Source: DASVUC01 sp038237225 (GTDB lineage: Bacteria; Planctomycetota; Phycisphaerae; Tepidisphaerales; Tepidisphaeraceae). Taken from it: a DNA stretch of 64,000 nucleotides. Location of the stretch: the NCBI GenBank assembly GCA_038237225.1, contig JBBRYX010000007.1:62001-126000 (forward strand). Direction: 5' to 3'. The notes under the pieces are model-generated. The model was not told the DNA's origin. It was given only the letters and a program-made list of their open reading frames with translations, and ran no database searches. Position numbers and translations under genes: made by a program. Positions 1 through 7,142 of this stretch are shown here, in pieces (the stretch's first letter is position 1; the number at the start of each line of letters is the position of its first letter).

Positions 1-618
1 TACGACCCGAACCGCTCCTGCAATATCGCGCTGATCCAGTACGAGGACGGCACCAAAGCCTACATCCTCGCCCCCAATGGTCTGCTGGTTGGCGCGACCG
101 TTCAGAGCGGCCCGAGCGCTCCGCCGGAAATCGGCAACGCGATGCCGCTGGCGAACGTGCCCGCGGGTTTGGAAATCCACAACGTCGAGATGAACCCGGG
201 CCAGGGCGGCAAGCTGATTCGCTCCGCCGGGGGCGTCGGACGCCTGAGCGCCAAGGAAGGCGAGTGGTCGGTCATCATTCTTCCCAGCGGCGAAATGCGT
301 CGCGTGAAAAGCGCTTGCCGCGCCACCATCGGCCAGATCGGTAACCTGGACTATATCAACGTCAGCATCGGTAAGGCCGGTCGCTCGCGGCACATGGGGA
401 TTCGCCCCCATACCCGCGCCAAGGCGATGAACCCCATCGACCATCCGCTGGGGGGTGGTGAAGGTCGCTCCAACGGCGGACGTCAGCCCGTCAGCAAGAC
501 CGGCGTCCCCTCCAAGGGCGGCATCACCCGCAACCCAAGAAAGAACTCCGAAAAGCTGATCCTGCGCCGGCGTAAGTTCGGCAAGCATCAGCAGCGGCCG
601 CAGACGGTGAATCACTAA
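1..618 (+). CDS. rplB: 50S ribosomal protein L2, 5' end missing
   Basis: C-terminal 205 residues of L2, which organises 23S rRNA domains near the peptidyl-transferase centre; the full protein is about 275 aa. The window opens inside the gene, in frame 1, at the conserved YDPNR segment. ILAPNGLLVG, NPGQGGKLIRSAGG and GRSRHMGIRP are all clear L2 motifs. The loop that normally reads NPVDHPHGGGEGR reads NPIDHPLGGGEGR here, so the second loop histidine (His231 in E. coli) is Leu while the Asp-His pair is kept. The tail is basic and rich in Arg and Lys. First gene of the ribosomal operon in this window. Confidence 0.97.
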   Translation, partial: YDPNRSCNIALIQYEDGTKAYILAPNGLLVGATVQSGPSAPPEIGNAMPLANVPAGLEIHNVEMNPGQGGKLIRSAGGVGRLSAKEGEWSVIILPSGEMRRVKSACRATIGQIGNLDYINVSIGKAGRSRHMGIRPHTRAKAMNPIDHPLGGGEGRSNGGRQPVSKTGVPSKGGITRNPRKNSEKLILRRRKFGKHQQRPQTVNH

Positions 619-621
619 AGG

Positions 622-709
622 ATGTCCTTTGTCCGTGGTCCGTTGTCCGTTGCAGAAGAAAATGACAAAGCAACTGACAACGAACAACTGACAACGGACA
701 ACGGACAAA
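622..709. repeat. Heptamer inverted-repeat element, rplB-rpsS gap
   Basis: The left arm is made of TGTCCGT/GGTCCGT units, then a loop around GCAGAAGAAAATGAC, then a right arm of ACAACTG/ACAACGG units ending GGACAA just before the rpsS start. The arms are reverse complements of each other in 7-bp steps, so the transcript can fold into a long hairpin. Confidence 0.9.
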
Positions 710-712
710 CAT

Positions 713-1000
713 ATGAGCAGAAGCGCAAAAAAAGGACCTTTCGTTGACGAGAAGCTGTTTCGAAAGGTCTCGAACATGAACGACAACCGGGCCAAGGCGC
801 CGATCAAGACCTGGGCTCGGGCATGCACGATCATTCCTGAATTTGTGGGCCACACGTTTGAGGTTCACAACGGGAACAAACACCTGAAGGTGTTCGTGAC
901 CGAAGACATGGTCGGGCACAAACTGGGCGAGTTTTCGCCGACGCGAATGTTCCGCGGTCACAGCGGTAAGAAGGCGACGACGCCCGGAGCGCCGGCGTGA
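713..1000 (+). CDS. rpsS: 30S ribosomal protein S19
   Basis: S19 sits in the head of the small subunit with S13 and contacts the A-site tRNA region. The 95-residue protein has the usual length. SRSAKKGPFVDEKL, IKTWARACTIIPEFVGHTF, HNGNKH and GHKLGEFSPTRMFRGH are the family landmarks in order. The ATG lies 4 nt after the last repeat unit, so the ribosome-binding region is GGACAAAC, with only a GGA match to the anti-Shine-Dalgarno sequence. Confidence 0.98.
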   Translation: MSRSAKKGPFVDEKLFRKVSNMNDNRAKAPIKTWARACTIIPEFVGHTFEVHNGNKHLKVFVTEDMVGHKLGEFSPTRMFRGHSGKKATTPGAPA

Positions 1001-1002
1001 TT

Positions 1003-1056
1003 GTAGGGGCGAGCTTGTCTCGCCCGATCCGACACGACTGTCGCCCCTGCGAAGGA
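1003..1056. repeat. GTAGGGGCGA-type palindromic repeat, rpsS-rplV gap
   Basis: TGTAGGGGCGAGCTTGTCTC reads into CGCCC and is followed by a reversed TGTCGCCCCT. The same GTAGGGGCGA word recurs near 34410 and 60667. It replaces the heptamer element in this gap, and rplV uses an ordinary AAGGAA ribosome-binding site after it. Confidence 0.65.
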
Positions 1057-1063
1057 AAGAGTC

Positions 1064-1405
1064 ATGGCAGCATTTACAGCAAAACATCGATTTGCCCGCA
1101 TCTCCCCGCGTAAGGCGAGGTTGCTGATGAACCTGATCCGCGGACGCGACGTCGATGACGCCATTACGCTGCTCCGGTTCAGTAAGCAGCGCGCCAGCGG
1201 GATGATTGAAAAAGTCGTGCGCTCAGCGGTCGCGAACGCAACCGAACAGGAAGTCGCCAACCGCGAAAACGCCCTGTTCGTCAGCAAAGCGTGGGTCGAT
1301 GCCGGCCCCGTGATCAAGCGTTTCCAGCCAAAGGATCGCGGCAAGGCGTATCCCATCAACAAGCGGACGAGTCACCTGGTCGTGACAATCGACGAGCGCG
1401 AATGA
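1064..1405 (+). CDS. rplV: 50S ribosomal protein L22
   Basis: L22 lines the nascent-peptide exit tunnel and binds several 23S rRNA domains early in assembly. The 113 residues match the family length. ISPRKARLLMNLIRGRDVDDA at the N-terminus, the KVVRSAVANA helix and the C-terminal beta-hairpin segment (IKRFQPKDRGKAYPINKRTS) are recognisable. GAAGGAAAG lies 8-10 nt before the ATG, a conventional site. Confidence 0.98.
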   Translation: MAAFTAKHRFARISPRKARLLMNLIRGRDVDDAITLLRFSKQRASGMIEKVVRSAVANATEQEVANRENALFVSKAWVDAGPVIKRFQPKDRGKAYPINKRTSHLVVTIDERE

Positions 1406-1498
1406 TGTCCGTTGTCAGTGGTCCGTTGTCCGTTGTGAATACGGCATGACGACAACTGACAACGGACAACTGACAACGGACAACTGACAACGGACAAA
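1406..1498. repeat. Heptamer inverted-repeat element, rplV-rpsC gap
   Basis: The left arm has four units (TGTCCGT, TGTCAGT, GGTCCGT, TGTCCGT). The loop contains GAATACGGCATGACG. The right arm alternates ACAACTG and ACAACGG three times and ends GGACAAAG next to the rpsC start. This is a clean example of the family. Confidence 0.93.
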
Positions 1499-1503
1499 GA
1501 TTC

Positions 1504-2202
1504 ATGGGCCAAAAAGTTAACCCAACCGGATTCCGAATCGGCATCACCGAGGACTGGAAAAGCAAGTGGTACGCCTCCAAGGCGGCATTTGGCGAGTTCC
1601 TCATTGAGGATCGGAAAATCCGCAAGCTCATCGACGCGAAGCTCAACCGCAAGCCGCCTTTCGCGGCCGTCGCGGATGTCATGATCGAGCGCACCCGCGA
1701 AGAGGTGACGATCACACTGAAGACGGCTCGTCCCGGTCTCGTCATCGGCCCCAAGGGCGCCGAGGTCGACAAGCTCCGCGAAGAGCTTGAAGATATGATC
1801 AAGCGCAAAGTGGCGCCGGTGAAAGTGATCGAGATCAAGAACCCGGATCTCAACGCCCAGTTGGTCGCCGAAGGAATCGCCGAGCAATTAAAGAAACGCG
1901 CCAGCTTCCGCCGCGTCATGAAGATGCGGATGGAATCGACAATGCAGGCTGGCGCGAAAGGGATTCGCATCTCCCTCGCCGGCCGGCTTGGTGGGGCGGA
2001 AATCGCCCGCACTGAAAAGGCAACGCTCGGCTCCGTGCCGCTGACGACGCTGCAGGCGGATGTGAACTACGGCTATGCGGTCGCGAACACGACCTATGGC
2101 TCGATCGGTGTGAAGACTTGGATTTATCGCGGTCTGTACGGCGAAGAAGTCCTGGACACGGACGTGCGACCGGGCGGACCAATGCGTAGAGGACGAAGAT
2201 AA
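1504..2202 (+). CDS. rpsC: 30S ribosomal protein S3
   Basis: S3 forms part of the mRNA entry channel and its helicase activity. The 232 residues are a normal length. MGQKVNPTGFRIGI is the hallmark N-terminus; a KH type-2 domain follows (TARPGLVIGPKGAEVDKLRE, about residues 72-92), and the C-terminal S3 domain holds RISLAGRLGGAEIAR and the terminal GGPMRRGRR. The ATG starts 5 nt after the repeat end GGACAAAG. Confidence 0.98.
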   Translation: MGQKVNPTGFRIGITEDWKSKWYASKAAFGEFLIEDRKIRKLIDAKLNRKPPFAAVADVMIERTREEVTITLKTARPGLVIGPKGAEVDKLREELEDMIKRKVAPVKVIEIKNPDLNAQLVAEGIAEQLKKRASFRRVMKMRMESTMQAGAKGIRISLAGRLGGAEIARTEKATLGSVPLTTLQADVNYGYAVANTTYGSIGVKTWIYRGLYGEEVLDTDVRPGGPMRRGRR

Positions 2203-2218
2203 GGAAGCAGCGATCAGT

Positions 2219-2314
2219 AGAAGCTGTCAGCCGTCAGCCATCAGCTTTCAGCCAGAAGAACGCTGATTTGTCTGGCTGATAGCTGAAAGCTAATAGCTGA
2301 TAGCTGATAGCTTT
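2219..2314. repeat. AGCTGAT-type heptamer inverted repeat, rpsC-rplP gap
   Basis: Same layout as the ACAACGG elements but a different word: the left arm repeats TCAGCCG/TCAGCCA/TCAGCTT, and the right arm is GGCTGATAGCTGAAAGCTAA followed by TAGCTGA units. The period is again 7 bp and the arms are reverse complements. It ends 12 nt before the rplP ATG. Confidence 0.85.
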
Positions 2315-2326
2315 CGAAGGTGAACT

Positions 2327-2749
2327 ATGCCACTAATGCCAAAGCGGGTTAAGTTCCGCAAAAGTCAGCGCGGGAAGATGAAGGGCAATGCCACCCGCGG
2401 TAATACCGTCGCCTTTGGCGAATACGGTTTGATGACCCTCGTCGCCGGCTGGATCACCGCCCGGCAGATCGAAGCGGCTCGCGTCGCGGCGAGCCATTTC
2501 CTGCATCGCGAAGGCCGGCTCTTTATCCGCATCTTCCCCCACAAGCCCGTCTCGGCCAAGCCGCTGGAAACGCGCATGGGCAAGGGCAAGGGCGAACCGG
2601 AATTCTGGGTCGCGATCGTCAAGCCCGGCACGGTGATGTTCGAAGTCACCGGTGTCGACGAGATCACCGCCAAGAAGTGCCTGGCGCGCCTCGCCCACAA
2701 GCTGCCGGTCAAAACCCGGTTCGTCGAGCGCCGTCGCGCGGTGGCATAA
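2327..2749 (+). CDS. rplP: 50S ribosomal protein L16
   Basis: L16 binds near the A-site of the large subunit. The 140-residue length is typical. MPKRVKFRKSQRGKMKGNA, the FGEYGL segment, EAARVAASHF and RMGKGKGEPEFWVAIVKPG are diagnostic. CGAAGGTGAACT before the ATG gives an AAGGTG ribosome-binding site that is independent of the upstream repeat. The second Met (MPKR) would be an alternative start three codons in. Confidence 0.97.
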   Translation: MPLMPKRVKFRKSQRGKMKGNATRGNTVAFGEYGLMTLVAGWITARQIEAARVAASHFLHREGRLFIRIFPHKPVSAKPLETRMGKGKGEPEFWVAIVKPGTVMFEVTGVDEITAKKCLARLAHKLPVKTRFVERRRAVA

Positions 2750-2778
2750 TCCGCCATCGATCGTGTTGGAGAAATGAA

Positions 2779-2982
2779 ATGAAGCTTAAAGAGATTCGCG
2801 AAAAGGAAACAGAACACCTCAAGCACGAGCTCGAGGAAAAGCGCAAGCACCTGTTCAACCTGCGCAGCCAGGCCGTCACCGAAAAGCTGGAGGATCCCAC
2901 CCAGCTCCGAAAGACCCGCCTGGACGTCGCCCGGATGATGACCATTTTGAAGCAACGTGAAACTGAAGCGACGCCGAAATGA
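2779..2982 (+). CDS. rpmC: 50S ribosomal protein L29
   Basis: L29 sits at the tunnel exit and is part of the docking site for trigger factor and SRP. The 67 residues form the expected two-helix hairpin: MKLKEIREKETEHLKHELEE, then KRKHLFNLRSQ, then KTRLDVARMMTILKQRE. A reading from further upstream is possible, but TTGGAGAAATGAA directly before this ATG fixes the start. It follows rplP after 29 nt without a repeat. Confidence 0.95.
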   Translation: MKLKEIREKETEHLKHELEEKRKHLFNLRSQAVTEKLEDPTQLRKTRLDVARMMTILKQRETEATPK

Positions 2983-2985
2983 TCT

Positions 2986-3116
2986 CCGTTGTCAGTGGTC
3001 CGTTGTCCGTCGCTAAGAACGGATGACTCGCAACTGACGACGGACAACGGACAACGGACAACTGACATCGGACATCGGACATCGGACATCGGACATCGGA
3101 CATCGGACATCGGACA
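2986..3116. repeat. Heptamer inverted-repeat element with ACATCGG run, rpmC-rpsQ gap
   Basis: The left arm is TGTCAGT/GGTCCGT/TGTCCGT; the loop contains AAGAACGGATGAC. The right arm starts with ACAACGG/ACAACTG units and then switches to seven copies of ACATCGG up to 3116. The switch of one base inside an otherwise perfect 7-bp array looks like local unit expansion. Confidence 0.92.
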
Positions 3117-3117
3117 A

Positions 3118-3468
3118 ATGGACACAGTTATGATAGACACGGCAATCAAACCAGCAAAACGGGCGCAGCTTCGCACCACTCAAGGTGTGGTCGCTTCGGA
3201 CAAGGGCGACAAGACGATCAAAGTGCTCGTCGAATACCAGATGAAGCACGAGAAGTACGGGAAGTACCTCAAGCGCCGCACCATCCTTCACGCTCATGAT
3301 GAGAAAAATGAAGCGCGCGAGGGCGACACCGTGGAACTCGCCGAGAGCCGGCCGCTCTCAAAGACCAAACACCATCGGCTGCTTCGCATCATTCGGAAAG
3401 CCCCGGAAAAGGCCGTCCAGCTTTCAGCAGAAGAAGTAATGACCGGCAAGGCGCCGGAAGCAAGATAA
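3118..3468 (+). CDS. rpsQ: 30S ribosomal protein S17
   Basis: S17 is a primary 16S rRNA-binding OB-fold protein. RTTQGVVASDKGDKTIKVLV, KYLKRRTILHAHDEKN and GDTVELAESRPLSKTKHHRL are the family motifs in order. The protein is 116 aa against 80-90 in most bacteria, with a 28-residue C-terminal extension after RLLRIIRKA. The chosen ATG directly abuts the repeat (GGACAAATG); an in-frame ATG at 3130 is an equally possible start. Confidence 0.95.
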   Translation: MDTVMIDTAIKPAKRAQLRTTQGVVASDKGDKTIKVLVEYQMKHEKYGKYLKRRTILHAHDEKNEAREGDTVELAESRPLSKTKHHRLLRIIRKAPEKAVQLSAEEVMTGKAPEAR

Positions 3469-3480
3469 GAGAGAGTCACT

Positions 3481-3557
3481 TGTCCGTGGTCAGTTGTCCG
3501 TTGTGAAAGACGGATCTCGATCAACGGACAACTGACAACGGACAACTGACAACGGAC
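3481..3557. repeat. Heptamer inverted-repeat element, rpsQ-rplN gap
   Basis: The left arm is TGTCCGT, GGTCAGT, TGTCCGT; the loop is GAAAGACGGATCTCGATC; the right arm is ACGGACAACTGACAACGGAC plus a further ACTGACAACGGAC, ending 8 nt before the rplN ATG. Confidence 0.92.
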
Positions 3558-3565
3558 GATGAGTC

Positions 3566-3952
3566 ATGATTCAGCAACAATCCTACGTCGACATCGCTGA
3601 CAACACCGGCGCCAAGCAGGCGATGTGCATCAAGGTGCTCGGCGGAAGCTCGAGCAAGGGCAAGTTCAAGCGCAAGGTTGCCCACGTCGGCGACATCATC
3701 ATTTGCGCGGTTAAAAAGTCGATCCCCGCCGGTGAGATCAAGCAGGGCGAGATCATCCGCTGCGTCGTGGTTCGCACGAAGTTCCCGACGGTTCGTCCGG
3801 ACGGCAGCTACGTGCGTTTCGACCACAACGCCGCCGTCGTCATCGACAAGGAAAACAACCCCCGCGGCACCCGTATCTTCGGTGCCGTGGCGCGCGAACT
3901 TCGCGATAAGAACTTCATGAAGATCGTGTCCCTGGCGAGTGAAGTGGTTTAA
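3566..3952 (+). CDS. rplN: 50S ribosomal protein L14
   Basis: L14 forms an intersubunit bridge with 16S rRNA and is the docking site of the silencing factor RsfS. The 128 residues are slightly longer than the usual 122. MIQQQSYVDIADNTGAKQAM, KVAHVGDIIICAVK, IRCVVVRTKF and GTRIFGAVARELRDKNFMKI are diagnostic. The region before the ATG, GGACGATGAGTC, is the repeat edge. Confidence 0.98.
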   Translation: MIQQQSYVDIADNTGAKQAMCIKVLGGSSSKGKFKRKVAHVGDIIICAVKKSIPAGEIKQGEIIRCVVVRTKFPTVRPDGSYVRFDHNAAVVIDKENNPRGTRIFGAVARELRDKNFMKIVSLASEVV

Positions 3953-3961
3953 CGAATTCCT

Positions 3962-4032
3962 CTGTCAGTCGTCCGTTGTCCGTGGCTGACAACCGACAAC
4001 CGACAACTGACAACGGACAACTGACAACGGAC
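3962..4032. repeat. Heptamer inverted-repeat element, rplN-rplX gap
   Basis: A short left arm (TGTCAGTCGTCCGTTGTCCG) is followed almost at once by a right arm of ACAACCG, ACAACTG and ACAACGG units. It ends GGACGAAC, 4 nt from the rplX ATG. Confidence 0.9.
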
Positions 4033-4036
4033 GAAC

Positions 4037-4366
4037 ATGGCAAGACACATCAAAGCAGGCGACACGGTGATGGTGGTGACCGGAGCCGACAAGGGCAAGT
4101 CCGGTCGCGTCCTTCGCGTGATTACCGACAAAAACCGCGTCGTCGTTGAAGGCATCAATCGCGTGTGGAAACACGTTCGCCCCAATCAACGTAATCCCCA
4201 GGGCGGGCGCATTCAGAAGGATGCACCGATTCACCTGAGCAACGTGATGCCCCTGGATCCAACCACCGGCAAGGGAACTCGGGTGAAGTTCGAGACCCGC
4301 GACGGCAAGAAGCATCGCGTCGCCATCAAGAGCGGCACCGACCTCGGTGTCACTGGCAAGGCTTAA
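4037..4366 (+). CDS. rplX: 50S ribosomal protein L24
   Basis: L24 is a KOW-domain assembly initiator protein. The 109 residues are normal. HIKAGDTVMVVTGADKGKSG is the KOW motif; RVWKHVRPNQRNPQGGRIQK follows and the C-terminus carries GTRVKFETRDGKKHRVAIKS. The start lies directly behind a heptamer repeat. Confidence 0.97.
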   Translation: MARHIKAGDTVMVVTGADKGKSGRVLRVITDKNRVVVEGINRVWKHVRPNQRNPQGGRIQKDAPIHLSNVMPLDPTTGKGTRVKFETRDGKKHRVAIKSGTDLGVTGKA

Positions 4367-4371
4367 CAAAG

Positions 4372-4402
4372 TTAGCGGCCCCGCTCGCGGGGCGCGGTCT
4401 GA
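4372..4402. repeat. GC hairpin, isolated core of the 102-bp repeat family
   Basis: GTTAGCGGCCCCGCTCGCGG followed by GGCGCGGTC matches the central hairpin of the larger palindromic elements at 22014, 31297, 38818 and 52270, but no terminal inverted repeats are present here. It lies between rplX and rplE. Confidence 0.6.
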
Positions 4403-4411
4403 GAGACAGTC

Positions 4412-5116
4412 ATGGCAGAAGAAAAAGAGAAAAAAGGTCCCAAAGGCGGCAAACCTTCCGCATCTGAAATCGCGGCCCGCAAGGCCGCCAAGAAGGCTGC
4501 CAAGGAGCAGACTGTCGAGACGGCTGATGATTCAACCCCTGAGCAGCCCGCGCCGCCTCCGCGCCTGATGATCCACTATCGCGAGAAGGTCGTTCCCGCG
4601 CTTCAGCAGGCGTTTGGCTACAAGAACACCATGGCCGTGCCTAAACTTGAGAAGATCGTAATCTCAATGGGCCTCGGCAAAGCCGTCACCGCCGGCGAAA
4701 AAGGCAAGCTCGAACAGGCCGAGAAAGAGCTTTCGGTCATCGCGGGGCAAAAGCCCGTTCGCTGCAAGGCGAAGAAGTCGGTCGCCAACTTCAAGGTTCG
4801 CGAAGGCATGGAGACCGGCCTGAAGGTCACCCTCCGCGGCGCTCGCATGTGGGAATTTCTCGATCGCATGATCGCACTGGCAATCCCCCGCGTGAAAGAC
4901 TTCCGCGGCCTGAACCCCGCCGGGTTCGACCAGGACGGAAATTACAACTTCGGGTTCACCGAACAGACGGTGTTCCCGGAAGTCGATGCCTCTGCCGTCA
5001 CGTTCCAGCAGGGCATGAACATCACGATGGTGACGACCGCGCCGTCGGCGGATCAGGGTCGCGAGCTGTTGAAACAGTTCGGGTTCCCCTTCCGTGACCC
5101 CTCGGAGAAGAAATAG
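4412..5116 (+). CDS. rplE: 50S ribosomal protein L5 with N-terminal extension
   Basis: L5 binds 5S rRNA and contacts the P-site tRNA. The 234 residues exceed the normal ~180 because of an extra N-terminal tract of about 50 residues (MAEEKEKKGPKGGKPSASEI, then AARKAAKKAAKE and an acidic/proline stretch). The conserved L5 core begins near residue 52 with RLMIHYREKVVPAL; KLEKIVISMGLGKAV, KPVRCKAKKSVANFKVREG and GFTEQTVFPEVD follow. Start choice: this ATG has GAGAGACAGTC in front, and the in-frame MIHYR methionine would give a conventional-length L5 but has no good ribosome-binding site. Confidence 0.96.
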   Translation: MAEEKEKKGPKGGKPSASEIAARKAAKKAAKEQTVETADDSTPEQPAPPPRLMIHYREKVVPALQQAFGYKNTMAVPKLEKIVISMGLGKAVTAGEKGKLEQAEKELSVIAGQKPVRCKAKKSVANFKVREGMETGLKVTLRGARMWEFLDRMIALAIPRVKDFRGLNPAGFDQDGNYNFGFTEQTVFPEVDASAVTFQQGMNITMVTTAPSADQGRELLKQFGFPFRDPSEKK

Positions 5117-5124
5117 AAGGAAGA

Positions 5125-5200
5125 GAGTTGCCAGTTGCGAGTTGTCAGTTGCCGGTAAAAGGCAAAACGGACAACTGACAACTGACAACTGACAACTGAC
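5125..5200. repeat. Heptamer repeat variant, rplE-rpsN gap
   Basis: The left arm uses GTTGCCA/GTTGCGA/GTTGTCA units; the loop is GCCGGTAAAAGGCAAAAC; the right arm is GGACAACTGACAACTGACAA with further ACAACTG units. An ordinary AGAGGAA ribosome-binding site separates it from rpsN. Confidence 0.88.
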
Positions 5201-5211
5201 CAGAGGAATTT

Positions 5212-5481
5212 ATGGCGACGACAGCCTGGGTAGTCAAACAGAAGCGGCGCGAGGCGTTGGTGAAGAAGTACGCCGAAGTGCGCCGTCAATTGAAGAAAGA
5301 AAAGAACTTTGCCGCCCTGGCCAGGCTCCCGCGCGACAGCTCCCCCACTCGATCGCACCTGCGCTGCGAGCTGACGGGCCGGAGCAAGGGAAACCTGCGC
5401 AAGTTCAAGGTCTGCCGCATCATGCTCCGTGAGCTGGCGCTGGCGGGAATGATCCCCGGAATGAGAAAAGCGAGTTGGTAA
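5212..5481 (+). CDS. rpsN: 30S ribosomal protein S14, zinc-free form
   Basis: S14 is placed in the small-subunit head. At 89 residues it matches the shorter zinc-independent (C-minus) class: no CxxC pairs are present, and the cysteines in RCELTGRSKG and FKVCRIMLREL are not arranged for zinc. KQKRREALVKKYAEVRRQLK and LARLPRDSSPTRSHLRCELTGR are conserved. Start: AGAGGAATTT before ATG. Confidence 0.96.
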   Translation: MATTAWVVKQKRREALVKKYAEVRRQLKKEKNFAALARLPRDSSPTRSHLRCELTGRSKGNLRKFKVCRIMLRELALAGMIPGMRKASW

Positions 5482-5578
5482 GTGAAGCGCTCCAGCAAGA
5501 GAGCCCAGCCGGCTCCGCCGCGGGTTGAACCGCGAGCTTGAACGAAATTGAAGAACTGGTTTGGAGATTGACAAGGCG

Positions 5579-5977
5579 ATGAATAATCAAGATCCCATCG
5601 CGGACATGCTGACCCGCATCCGGAACGCAAACCGCGTCGGTCGTAAGATGGTCCTCATCAACAAGAGCAAGATCTGCGTCGGTATCGCAGAGGTGCTCAA
5701 GGACGAGGGCTACATCGACGAGTTCGATGTCATTGACGACCCCCGCCAGGGACAGATCCGCGTCAAGCTGCGCTACTCGATGAGCGGCGAGAAGGTGATC
5801 CATACCCTGGATCGCGCGAGCAAGCCCGGCCGCCGCATCTACAACAAGGTCGACGATCTCCCCCGCGTGCTCAACGGCATGGGCATCGCCGTCGTCAGCA
5901 CCAGCCGCGGCGTCATGAGCGACCGCAAAGCCCGCGAGAATAATGTTGGCGGTGAGTTGCTTTGCACAGTGAGCTAG
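5579..5977 (+). CDS. rpsH: 30S ribosomal protein S8
   Basis: S8 binds 16S rRNA helix 21 and in E. coli is the spc-operon repressor. MNNQDPIADMLTRIRNAN starts the 132-residue protein; GYIDEFDVIDD, SKPGRRIYNKVDDLPRVLNG and the C-terminal GIAVVSTSRGVMSDRKAREN with NNVGGELLCTVS are canonical. A TTG six codons upstream is possible, but the ATG starts exactly at the conserved N-terminus. The 97-nt gap before it contains no heptamer repeat. Confidence 0.97.
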   Translation: MNNQDPIADMLTRIRNANRVGRKMVLINKSKICVGIAEVLKDEGYIDEFDVIDDPRQGQIRVKLRYSMSGEKVIHTLDRASKPGRRIYNKVDDLPRVLNGMGIAVVSTSRGVMSDRKARENNVGGELLCTVS

Positions 5978-5978
5978 T

Positions 5979-6030
5979 CGGTGGTCCGTTGTCAGTTGCA
6001 ACGGACCCCGGACAAAGGACAACGGACAAA
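5979..6030. repeat. Short heptamer inverted repeat, rpsH-rplF gap
   Basis: GGTGGTCCGTTGTCAGTTGC runs straight into AACGGACCCCGGACAAAGGA and ACAACGGACAAAACC, so the loop is almost absent. This is the smallest member of the family. Confidence 0.85.
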
Positions 6031-6033
6031 ACC

Positions 6034-6588
6034 ATGAGTCGAATTGGAAAAAAACCCGTCCCCATCGGAGCCGCCAAGGTCACGGTGAACGATCGCCTGG
6101 TGAAGGTCGAAGGCCCCAAGGGCAAGCTCGAGCTGAACGTTCACCCCGTCGTTACCGTCAAGCTGGATGCGGACAAGAAAGAGCTCATCGTCACCCGCCC
6201 CAATGATGAGAAGCCCAGCAAGGCGCTGCACGGCCTGACGCGGGCGCTGCTCGCGAACATGGTCGAAGGCGTCACCGCCGGCTATCGAAAAGGTCTCGAA
6301 ATCCAAGGCGTCGGCTACAAGGCGGAGCAACGCGGGAAGAACCTCGTCCTCTCCGTCGGCTATGCCAACACCATCAGTGTTCCGATCCCCGGCAACGTGA
6401 CGGTCGTGCTCGAAGGCACCAATAAGATCGTCGTCACCGGCGCCGACAAGCACGCCGTCGGACAGTTCGCCGCCGCCGTTCGCCAGGTGCGCAAGCCCGA
6501 GCCGTACAAGGGCAAGGGCATTCGCTACGAAGGTGAAGTCGTCAAGATCAAGCCGGGCAAAGCATTCGCCGGCGCGGGTGCGAAGTAG
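6034..6588 (+). CDS. rplF: 50S ribosomal protein L6
   Basis: L6 lies near the sarcin-ricin loop and the GTPase centre. The 184 residues are normal. MSRIGKKPVPIG marks the start even though the frame is open further upstream through repeat sequence. GPKGKLELNVHP, the RALLANMVEGVTAGYRKGLE segment, GVGYKAEQRGKNLVLSVGYA and the terminal RKPEPYKGKGIRYEGE are diagnostic. Confidence 0.97.
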   Translation: MSRIGKKPVPIGAAKVTVNDRLVKVEGPKGKLELNVHPVVTVKLDADKKELIVTRPNDEKPSKALHGLTRALLANMVEGVTAGYRKGLEIQGVGYKAEQRGKNLVLSVGYANTISVPIPGNVTVVLEGTNKIVVTGADKHAVGQFAAAVRQVRKPEPYKGKGIRYEGEVVKIKPGKAFAGAGAK

Positions 6589-6593
6589 GTAAT

Positions 6594-6669
6594 GTCCGGG
6601 GTCCGTTGTCAGTTGTCCGTTGTGAATACGGCAATCAGCAACAGACAACGGACAACGGACAACGGACAA
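6594..6669. repeat. Heptamer inverted-repeat element, rplF-rplR gap
   Basis: The left arm is GGTCCGT, TGTCAGT, TGTCCGT; the loop is GAATACGGCAATCAGCAAC; the right arm is three ACAACGG units ending GGACAAAG, 4 nt before the rplR ATG. Confidence 0.92.
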
Positions 6670-6673
6670 AGCT

Positions 6674-7048
6674 ATGTCAGACAAGAACAAAAAGAAACAG
6701 GTTCGGCTCGAACGCCGCCAGACGCACGGGCGCAAGAAGTTATTCGGCTCGCCCGAGCGTCCGCGTCTCAGCGTCTTCCGCAGCGACAAGCACATTTACG
6801 TGCAGCTCATCGATGATTTCACGGGCAAGACGCTCGTGGCCGCATCGAGCACCCACGGTGAAGTGCGCGGCGATGACCTGAAGAACGGCGGCAACGTCGC
6901 AGCCGCCAAGAAGGTCGGACTGACCATCGCCCAGCGCGCGAAAGCCGCCGGAATCACCGCGGTCGCTTTCGACCGCGCCGGCCGCAAGTATCACGGTCGC
7001 ATCAAGGCGCTGGCGGATGCAGCGCGAGAAGGTGGATTGAAATTCTAA
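6674..7048 (+). CDS. rplR: 50S ribosomal protein L18
   Basis: L18 binds 5S rRNA with L5. The 124 residues are normal. RPRLSVFRSDKHIYVQLIDD, TLVAASSTHGEV and the C-terminal VAFDRAGRKYHGRIKALADA with AREGGLKF are the family motifs. The N-terminus is very basic (MSDKNKKKQVRLERRQTHGR). Confidence 0.97.
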   Translation: MSDKNKKKQVRLERRQTHGRKKLFGSPERPRLSVFRSDKHIYVQLIDDFTGKTLVAASSTHGEVRGDDLKNGGNVAAAKKVGLTIAQRAKAAGITAVAFDRAGRKYHGRIKALADAAREGGLKF

Positions 7049-7052
7049 GGGA

Positions 7053-7138
7053 GTGTCCGTTGTCCGTGGTCAGTTGTCCGTTGTGAATACGGATTGGGAA
7101 AACGCACCACTGACAACGGACCACTGACAACGGACAAA
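7053..7138. repeat. Heptamer inverted-repeat element, rplR-rpsE gap
   Basis: The left arm is TGTCCGT, TGTCCGT, GGTCAGT, TGTCCGT; the loop is GAATACGGATTGGGAAAACG; the right arm is ACCACTG, ACAACGG, ACCACTG, ACAACGG. It ends 4 nt before the rpsE ATG. Confidence 0.92.
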
Positions 7139-7142
7139 GATT

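Noticed and set aside
3013..3297. Minus-strand frame with repeated MSDVRCP units
   Set aside because: Product of the ACATCGG array in antisense to rpsQ; not a gene.
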